The notes beneath the pieces are model-generated. The model was not told where the DNA came from. It made no database searches and saw nothing but the letters and a program-made list of their open reading frames with translations. Positions 27,765-34,259 of a stretch of 55,561 nt of DNA are shown here, one piece after another. The stretch spans positions 79,867 through 135,427 of the forward strand of contig KQ959277.1 in NCBI GenBank assembly GCA_001552775.1, in the 5' to 3' direction. The stretch is from Bacteroidales bacterium KA00251 (GTDB lineage Bacteria; Bacteroidota; Bacteroidia; Bacteroidales; Porphyromonadaceae). Position numbers and translations under genes: made by a program. The first letter of the stretch is position 1. Each line of letters starts with the position of its first letter.

Positions 27765-30485
27765 ATGAATGAAAAGCAGTGTATGATTGTTGACTTAGAA
27801 AAAGAGGATAGTAAGCACAAGTTTATTACCGATCAAGTCGCATCCATAAAGAAGAATGAAAATGGGCATTGGACGGTCCGCTTTATAACTTCCCCACGTG
27901 TTTTCCAATACAACCAAGCACGCTTACTTTACTTTACACAACCTGAAGCAATAGACATTCAAAACAAAGGAGTTTATATTAACAATTGGCGTATTTCCGA
28001 TGTGTCAGAATTACTTCGTTTCGGGCAAGGTTATTACTGTTTTTATCGTATCACTTACAACAATGGCTATGCTGAAAACCTTGATGGCAAAAATGTCTAC
28101 ATTACGCGTACTCCTCTAAATGAGTCTGGTGGCTCTACTTGGGAATATCTACTAAAACTTGCAGAGGAGACTGGTCTGTGCGATGAGGAGGGAAATAACA
28201 TCCTTTATAAAGGATATAGCCTGATCGATACAAAGCGCGATAATGTGCCACTTGCTCAATACCTTGGTAGTAATGATAAGGTGTCCACTTATTCTTCGCC
28301 AAAGCAAATCTATTATCCTTTTGGCTGTAATGCCAGCCAAAAGAGAGCGGTGGAGTCGGCTTTAACCCATCAAGTGAGTATCATACAGGGTCCTCCTGGT
28401 ACTGGGAAGACGCAGACCATACTCAATATCATCGCCAATCTTCTTTTAGAGAAAAAGAGTGTATTGGTGGTGTCCAACAACAATTCAGCTGTCGCTAATG
28501 TGGCCGAAAAACTCCAAAAGGAAGGACTAGGCTTTATCGTCGCTATGCTGGGAAATACTGACAATAAAGAGTCCTTTATTGAGCAACAGACCTCCCGATA
28601 CCCCAATATGCAAGAGTGGCTATTGAAAGATGCTTTTGCAATAAGACAATTGGCTAAGGAGTCTCTTCAAACCGTTTCCGAGGGGCTTGATGACCAAGTA
28701 ATGGTGGCTAAGCTCAAAGCTGAACTTCAATCGTTGAGCACAGAAAAGCAGTATAGCGACTTTCAAAATCAGATAGAATTGCCTAGGATTGAGTGGCTTT
28801 GTAAAAAACCTTCTAAGAAATTGCTTAAGCTACTAGCTCTTTGTGAGTTTATGCACGAACAATCGCATACGCCTAACCTCTGGTTTCGTCTTAAGTGGTT
28901 TTTTATACTTGGTCCCCAAGCATTCTCTTTCTTCAAAGGGAGTATGCCACAAGTGAAAGAGAGCTTGCGAAAAGGGTACTATCACAGTAGAAAGACAGAG
29001 ATAGAGCAAGCTCTTATTCAGGTCTCAGACCGCTTGGATAAGATTGATCTCGATGATAGCATCAAGACGCTTACAAAATCCTCCCTGCAATTCCTTAAAC
29101 ACGAAATAGCGAGACGCTATAAAGGCGTCGGCCGACAATTGTTTTCCTACAACGATATTAAGCATCGCACTGGAACTTTTTTGAAAGAATATCCCATTGT
29201 ACTAAGTAGCACCTACAAGTCTAACTCTAACATTAGTCAAGACTATGTGTTTGACTATGTGATCATGGACGAAGCCTCGCAAGTAGATATTAAGACGGGG
29301 GCTTTAGCACTCTCTTGTGCGATCAATGCTGTAATTGTTGGAGATGACAAGCAACTGCCCAATGTAGTGACTCAGGAGGAGCGGCTTGCGCTTGATGCCA
29401 TAAGGAGTTGCTACAATGTGCCTGATTGCTATAATGCGACTAAGCATAGCTTCTTAAAGTCCTGCACGGAGATCTTCAAGGATGCCCCTACCACCTTGTT
29501 GCGAGAGCATTATCGTTGTCATCCTAAAATTATAGAGTTTTGTAATCAACGATTTTATGATGGCGAACTTATACCAATGACTAAGGATAGTGGGGAAAAG
29601 GATGTACTGCAAGTTGTACGAACTGTAAAAGGGAATCATGCAAGAGGCCACTTCAATCAGCGCGAAATAGACGTCATCGTGCAGGAGGTTTTGCCAAAAT
29701 ATGCCGACCAATCAAGTGTTGGAATCATTACGCCCTATAGAGATCAGGCTCTAGCTATCAATCAGGTATTAGGCAAAGACCTTGCAAGCACTGTGCACAA
29801 GTATCAAGGCAGAGAGTGCGACACCATTATTATGAGTATGGTGGATAATGCCCCCACGGAGTTCTCGGATGACCCTAATCTATTCAATGTGGCTATCTCG
29901 CGAGCGAAAACTCATCTTTGTATAGTGACCACAGGAAATGATTTACCCAAGAATACAAATTTGGCTCAACTGATAGATTACATACAGTACAACAACTTTG
30001 CAGTTACTGAGAGCAAGCTACAATCAGTCTTTGATTTGCTCTACCAACAGTATACCACAGAGAGGCTTGCCTATCAAGCAGAGCATCCACAAATCTCTGA
30101 ATATCTATCCGAGAATCTCCTATACAATACCCTGGGGCAAGCTCTTAAGGATCTGCATTTGTACAATTTGTCGGTAGTCTGTCACTATCCCCTTTCAAAA
30201 CTAATCTCAGATTTGTCCCTCTTGAATCTTGATGAGCAGATATTTGTAGAAAGTGCTTTTTCTCACGTGGACTTTCTAATCTATAATCGTATCACTAAGC
30301 GACCATTGAGAATAATCGAAGTAGATGGCTGGCACTATCATAAGGATAGTACCGTACAACAAGCTCGTGATAACTTGAAAGATAGTATTCTTTCTAAGTA
30401 TAACCTTCCTTTATGCCGTATTTCTACGACAGATACTGTAACCTTAGAAACTGTGAAAGCCCTGCTAGAAGGGATACATGAATAA
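27765..30485 (+). CDS. SF1 (Upf1-like) helicase with C-terminal endonuclease-like domain
   Basis: The 906-aa protein has an N-terminal region (1-190) of unknown fold and then superfamily 1 helicase motifs: Walker A GPPGTGKTQT (near residue 210), motif II IMDEASQ (near 502), GDDKQLPN (motif III), LREHYRCHP (motif IV), TVHKYQGRECDTI (motif V) and FNVAISRAK (motif VI). A long helical insertion separates motifs Ia and II. The last about 120 residues contain HVDFLIYN and IIEVDGWHYHKD (near 850), which resembles Vsr/DUF2726-type PD-(D/E)XK endonuclease cores. A helicase-nuclease standing alone in accessory DNA suggests phage or plasmid defence. It matches no named system I can place with confidence. 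Confidence 0.85.
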   Translation: MNEKQCMIVDLEKEDSKHKFITDQVASIKKNENGHWTVRFITSPRVFQYNQARLLYFTQPEAIDIQNKGVYINNWRISDVSELLRFGQGYYCFYRITYNNGYAENLDGKNVYITRTPLNESGGSTWEYLLKLAEETGLCDEEGNNILYKGYSLIDTKRDNVPLAQYLGSNDKVSTYSSPKQIYYPFGCNASQKRAVESALTHQVSIIQGPPGTGKTQTILNIIANLLLEKKSVLVVSNNNSAVANVAEKLQKEGLGFIVAMLGNTDNKESFIEQQTSRYPNMQEWLLKDAFAIRQLAKESLQTVSEGLDDQVMVAKLKAELQSLSTEKQYSDFQNQIELPRIEWLCKKPSKKLLKLLALCEFMHEQSHTPNLWFRLKWFFILGPQAFSFFKGSMPQVKESLRKGYYHSRKTEIEQALIQVSDRLDKIDLDDSIKTLTKSSLQFLKHEIARRYKGVGRQLFSYNDIKHRTGTFLKEYPIVLSSTYKSNSNISQDYVFDYVIMDEASQVDIKTGALALSCAINAVIVGDDKQLPNVVTQEERLALDAIRSCYNVPDCYNATKHSFLKSCTEIFKDAPTTLLREHYRCHPKIIEFCNQRFYDGELIPMTKDSGEKDVLQVVRTVKGNHARGHFNQREIDVIVQEVLPKYADQSSVGIITPYRDQALAINQVLGKDLASTVHKYQGRECDTIIMSMVDNAPTEFSDDPNLFNVAISRAKTHLCIVTTGNDLPKNTNLAQLIDYIQYNNFAVTESKLQSVFDLLYQQYTTERLAYQAEHPQISEYLSENLLYNTLGQALKDLHLYNLSVVCHYPLSKLISDLSLLNLDEQIFVESAFSHVDFLIYNRITKRPLRIIEVDGWHYHKDSTVQQARDNLKDSILSKYNLPLCRISTTDTVTLETVKALLEGIHE

Positions 30486-30530
30486 GTGATTCCTCCATGA
30501 GGCAAAGCGTTTCTTGAATGAGACTATGCT

Positions 30531-30557
30531 GAGACTGTTGCAAAAGTCAACAGTCTC
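30531..30557 (+). repeat. Solo MITE end hairpin
   Basis: GAGACTGTTG-CAAAAGT-CAACAGTCTC is a perfect 10-bp stem. It nearly equals the first 27 bp of the full MITE copies at 33133 and 33970, which makes it a MITE fragment. It lies 46 bp after the helicase stop and could act as a 3' mRNA hairpin. Confidence 0.7.
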
Positions 30558-30626
30558 ATCCAAGTACTGGAAAACGTAGACGGAGGTTAAAGAGGACGCC
30601 GGGGATGAGTATTCCTTCCCGTGTGA

Positions 30627-30664
30627 TAAAAAAGAGTCGTGACATACACTATATGCCACGACTC
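30627..30664 (-). terminator. Rho-independent terminator downstream of the LRR protein gene
   Basis: On the minus strand GAGTCGTG pairs with CACGACTC across a 15-nt loop and is followed by TTTTTTATC. It lies about 75 bp past the stop codon of the LRR gene. Confidence 0.75.
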
Positions 30665-30737
30665 GGTGTGCTGAGGCTTTACTTCACACAGCCTCTAGCG
30701 GTCTTTGTCCGCCAAACTAAATCTCACGTATTAAACG

Positions 30738-32909
30738 CTATAGACGAACAGGCATAGCGAGAATTTCGCTAGTAGATGCACGTCGCACTACTAGCAATCC
30801 TGTTAGATTCATCTTGGGAAGCATATAATAAGCTCCAGATACTACGGTCTTGGAGAGGAGAGTGCCGTTGAGAGTGTACAGGGATAGTTGATAGCTATCA
30901 GCTTGTGCAAATTCAATTCGATCTCCTACCTGTTTAGCCGAGAGTTTTTGATTGAGTTGATGGAGTTCTTGAATGGCAGTTGGTTGTTTATACTCAAAAC
31001 TACTCACCTTGAAGTAGCCAATATTCAAGACAGACTCGTTCGTGTCCTCACCGATAGAAAGTTTTTTCAATTCATAGCCGAAGCGTCCCAAGCGTGTGTA
31101 TCCATCAAATTCTTCTCCCTCTGTATCCGTACCTTTTGCTGGAAGGTAGCGCTCTTGAAAGAACTCCTCTCCCTTAAGTTCCTTATATTTGGCTTCAGTT
31201 TCAAATACTAAAGAGATATAAGGGGCTACTTGACCGTCAAAGAGAAGGTACTTTGCTTCAACACCTGGTACCGAAGGATTGGCATAGGTTACTAGCTCTC
31301 CTCCAAACTGGGGCTCTCTCTTCACTTCTACGCGATTGGCTACATCTTGTTCGTAAGATTTTACAGCTTCCTCATCAGCTGCTTCAAGTGTCAAAAGAGG
31401 CTCTATAATAGTGTTTACTTTAGGAGCAACCTCTATCAAGTAGAGTGGATCCCCTGTAGAAGATAGTATTGAAGTCTGCCCTGCTGTTACACCTTTTATC
31501 TTTTTCTCTTTGCTCGACCAAGAGGCAATTTCTGGAAAGTGATTGTAGATTACATCCGTTGAGTTGATGCCATCAAGCGCTTTTTGCTCATCTCGGTCCA
31601 AGGAGAGGTATTGGTACTTAGGGGTCTCCGCTTCTATTTTTACCTCCTTTAGTACAGGATGGTCGTTGTAGCTGGTCTCCTCTTCGGGGGCTACATATAG
31701 GGTGAGCTTGCTTAGATCGACTCCATCTAAGGCATCCTTATCTTGAAATTTTACGATTCCGCGACCTAGGCAGTGTAGAGCTTGTAGCTCTTTACAATCT
31801 TGAAAGCTCTGAAAGCCCATCATTGGACAACTCGTTGCAAACGTTACTGTGTGCAATTTGCTTGATCCCTCAAAGCATCGCAAGGGAATATAGTCTATTG
31901 CCTGAGCAATATAAACCTTTGTCAACGTCTGATGAGTTGAAAAAGCAGCTTGAGCAATATCGCGTAGGGTAGATGGAGCAGTATACTCAGTTAACCCATT
32001 GGCTGCTGGAAGGGCATATAATACGGTGTAGTCGGAAGAGTAGACTGCCCCCTCTTTGCCTACTGTAAGACTTTTATGATTGGGAGAGAGGGTGATCTTC
32101 TTCAAAGATTTGCATTGTAAGAATGGAGATTCATAGGCTAAATCGTCTCGTCTAAAGGAAAATGATGCTGGCAAGTCAATCTCCTCAATGGCTGTTCGTA
32201 CAAAAGCCCCAAATCCGATTCGTTCTAACCCCTCATTTAGGGTGATCTCCTTAAGAAGTGCTACATCCAGAAAAGCATTTCTTCCTATTACCTTCATGGA
32301 TTTAGGCAAAGTTATTTTCTTGATGAATAGCGAACCTGCAAAAGCATGGCCTCCTATTGTTTCCACACCTTCTGGAAGGCTTAAGGTAGCATCCTTTCGG
32401 CCCATAGCATAAGCCAATAGAGTAGTTCCAGCTTTATTTGTGAGGTAGCCATCAGTTACTTTGAAGTAGCGGTTTTCTGGGGCTACTTCAATGTCTGTCA
32501 AAGATAGACACTCTCCAAAGGGGTTAAAAAACTCCTTTTTGTTTACCACTCCTATTTTTTTTGTACTCTTAGGAATGAAAATCTTTTTGAGTCCAGTAGC
32601 ATTAAAGGCTCCACGCTCTATCTCCACAACTTGATCGGAAAGAATCACTTCCGAGAGGCTCGTATTCATATAGAAGCAAAACTCCCCAATCTTCTTTACT
32701 TTGGATAGCGTAGGGTCTAGGTTCATGTTTAGATGGGTAAGATCGTCCGCAAACCATCTCGTTAGGGTTAGTCCATCGTCGCTTAGGACGTAGTCGTCTC
32801 CAGACACTAGCGGTCTCTGTGTAGAGGGTTGTGCTTGAGCCTTTGAAGGATTAACGGTCAAGATGAAGAGCACGATTGATAGAAGTGCACTGCACACTGT
32901 TTTTATCAT
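30738..32909 (-). CDS. Secreted BspA-like leucine-rich-repeat surface protein
   Basis: The 723-aa protein has a signal peptide (MIKTVCSALLSIVLFILTV, cleavage near AQA) and then several LRR_5 (BspA/TpLRR) repeats in residues about 70-400. Examples are VKKIGEFCFYMNTSLSEVIL, VETIGGHAFAGSLFIKKITL and MKVIGRNAFLDVALLKEITL. The C-terminus (about 650-723) has LYTLNGTLLSKTVVSGAYYM and GLLVVRR, which resembles the type A sorting domain of the type IX secretion system. BspA-like proteins bind host matrix or other bacteria, and the role here is inferred. A -7 box and a terminator frame it as one gene. Confidence 0.85.
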   Translation of the reverse strand: MIKTVCSALLSIVLFILTVNPSKAQAQPSTQRPLVSGDDYVLSDDGLTLTRWFADDLTHLNMNLDPTLSKVKKIGEFCFYMNTSLSEVILSDQVVEIERGAFNATGLKKIFIPKSTKKIGVVNKKEFFNPFGECLSLTDIEVAPENRYFKVTDGYLTNKAGTTLLAYAMGRKDATLSLPEGVETIGGHAFAGSLFIKKITLPKSMKVIGRNAFLDVALLKEITLNEGLERIGFGAFVRTAIEEIDLPASFSFRRDDLAYESPFLQCKSLKKITLSPNHKSLTVGKEGAVYSSDYTVLYALPAANGLTEYTAPSTLRDIAQAAFSTHQTLTKVYIAQAIDYIPLRCFEGSSKLHTVTFATSCPMMGFQSFQDCKELQALHCLGRGIVKFQDKDALDGVDLSKLTLYVAPEEETSYNDHPVLKEVKIEAETPKYQYLSLDRDEQKALDGINSTDVIYNHFPEIASWSSKEKKIKGVTAGQTSILSSTGDPLYLIEVAPKVNTIIEPLLTLEAADEEAVKSYEQDVANRVEVKREPQFGGELVTYANPSVPGVEAKYLLFDGQVAPYISLVFETEAKYKELKGEEFFQERYLPAKGTDTEGEEFDGYTRLGRFGYELKKLSIGEDTNESVLNIGYFKVSSFEYKQPTAIQELHQLNQKLSAKQVGDRIEFAQADSYQLSLYTLNGTLLSKTVVSGAYYMLPKMNLTGLLVVRRASTSEILAMPVRL

Positions 32910-32998
32910 ACACGTTTCTGTTTTAAACTTATTCTTTTTTTAAATGAGTAATTCCTCTTTTGGGTACGCACAAGCTTTTGTCGAGTGCGGCATGCCTG

Positions 32999-33006
32999 CA
33001 AAAGTA
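32999..33006 (-). promoter_or_regulatory. -7 promoter box for the LRR protein gene
   Basis: TACTTTTG on the minus strand, about 90 bp upstream of the start, matches TAnnTTTG. Confidence 0.4.
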
Positions 33007-33132
33007 GGTAAAAACTTCGTTGTTTCTTCTGTTTTGTTTCTTTTGTTGGGCTTTTTTAGTAAGGAAATCTTTTGTATGTGTTAATTTGATATTACTTAGG
33101 TGCGTTGCACGAGAAGAAAAGAAACATTTATT

Positions 33133-33307
33133 GAGACTGTTGCAAAAGTCAACGGTCTCACAATCTTGCTCGTAAGATTGTCTAGACTTTGCAGAAAGGA
33201 TGAAGCGCAAGGCGCAGAGGGTGAGGTCTGAAGGGAGCATACCTCCGTATTGAGACAAAGCCGAATCCCGAAAGCAACACAGCGATTCGCCTTTATGCAA
33301 CAGTCTC
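33133..33307 (-). mobile_element. MITE copy B (175 bp)
   Basis: The ends GAGACTGTTGCA and TGCAACAGTCTC are perfect 12-bp inverted repeats, and the interior is nearly identical to the copy at 33972. No transposase is encoded. On the minus strand the interior reads open as LLHKGESLCCFRDSALS. A clean target-site duplication is not visible. Confidence 0.85.
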
Positions 33308-33403
33308 TTATTAGGTCTTTTGAGTAGGGCACGGCTATGACTTCAGTCAAGTATAAAGAGCACTGGGGAGATTTTTTTTAGTGGCTTAGCAAGCGAAAAA
33401 GTA

Positions 33404-33971
33404 TCAGAAAAAGAGACCCTTGTAAATGTTCCGAGAGTTTTTGAGAAATGTTCCGAGAGTTTTTGAGAAATGTTCCGAGAGATTTTGGGAAATGTTCCGA
33501 GAGATTTTGGAAAAAGTTCCGAGAGATTTTGAAAAAAGTATTGGAAGATTTGACCTCCTCTTTGAGATGTGTTTCTTGAAGTTTTCTGCCTGCTCAAAGA
33601 TTTCTTTGAACACTTCATCATTGTTGTCGGGTGGATAGTGATGCTTAGCCAGTACTAGTATAAGATCCACCTTTAGCGCCGCCTTGATATCAGCACGATT
33701 GGCCCAATCGGTGTATTTCGACTTATCATCTACAATCTTCTTGATCCTCTCTATCGGCTTCGACTCTGATTTCGGCTTGAGCTTGCGAAGTACTGACGCT
33801 CCATTTTTATTCTCTATGGCATCCTCGCAGGCAGTCGCAAAAAAATGTAGTCAATTGTGAGCTGTGCTATCTGCCTTTTGTACTCGTTGCATATTCTCAT
33901 AAGGGCTTTGGCATTGACGTATGGCTTTTCAAAAGCTTGTGCAGCTTTTTCTTCTGGCTTTCGCATCTTGA
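33404..33971 (-). pseudogene. hsdR: Remnant of type I restriction subunit HsdR (C-terminal end)
   Basis: On the minus strand two adjacent frames give MRKPEEKAAQAFEKPYV...IDYIF, then CEDAIENKNGAS...WANRADIKAALKVDL, HHYPPDNNDEVFKEIFEQAENFKKH. The last part matches the C-terminal signature of HsdR endonuclease/translocase subunits (KxGYPP ... EQAE). A run of seven A (33839-33845, plus strand) marks the frame break; one extra base would restore the reading frame. The upstream end is cut by a MITE at 33972, beyond which only a few codons remain. The 3' end runs into the 22-bp tandem repeats. No helicase, hsdM or hsdS is present, so this is a dead fragment. Confidence 0.75.
33426..33535. repeat. 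Five-unit 22-bp tandem repeat
   Basis: Units start at 33426, 33448, 33470, 33492 and 33514 with consensus ATGTTCCGAGAGWTTTTGRG plus AA. The first two are identical and later ones drift by 1-4 bases; a sixth, heavily decayed unit may follow. It sits at the 3' end of the hsdR remnant and stays open on the minus strand, giving a 22-residue period (LGTF, SRNIS, LSEHF). Confidence 0.93.
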
Positions 33972-34142
33972 GACTGTTGCAAAAGTCAACAGTCTCAAGA
34001 TCTTGCGAGCAAGATTGTCTAGACTTTGCAGAAAGGATGAAGCGCAAGGCGCAGAGGGTGAGGTCTGAAGGGAGCATACCTCCGTATTGAGACAAAGCCG
34101 AATCCCGAAAGCAACACAGCGATTCGCCTTTATGCAACAGTC
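33972..34142 (-). mobile_element. MITE copy C (171 bp) with 9-bp target-site duplication
   Basis: GACTGTTGCA and TGCAACAGTC bound the element, and GCATCTTGA is present on both sides (33963-33971 and 34143-34151) as an exact 9-bp duplication. It sits inside the hsdR remnant. Element plus duplication is 180 bp, exactly 60 codons, and the minus-strand frame runs open through it into the hsdR fragment. Confidence 0.9.
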
Positions 34143-34179
34143 GCATCTTGAACATATAACGAGATTGGAGATATTTTCA

Positions 34180-34187
34180 TAAATTTG
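34180..34187 (+). promoter_or_regulatory. -7 promoter box for the 975-aa secreted protein
   Basis: TAAATTTG matches TAnnTTTG, 73 bp upstream of the ATG. No well-spaced -33 box is visible. Confidence 0.4.
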
Positions 34188-34259
34188 CGCCCATCTTGCA
34201 CTTGACCAACATATATTGTGCAGATACTTACTTAAACAAAGAAAAAACTTAGTAATCCT

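Noticed and set aside
33426-33535. CRISPR array
   Set aside because: The 22-bp units are directly adjacent with no spacers and no cas genes nearby, so it is a tandem repeat.
33426-33638. 70-codon plus-strand ORF over the tandem repeat
   Set aside because: The open frame follows from the 22-bp repeat itself; the opposite strand carries the HsdR signature in the same region.
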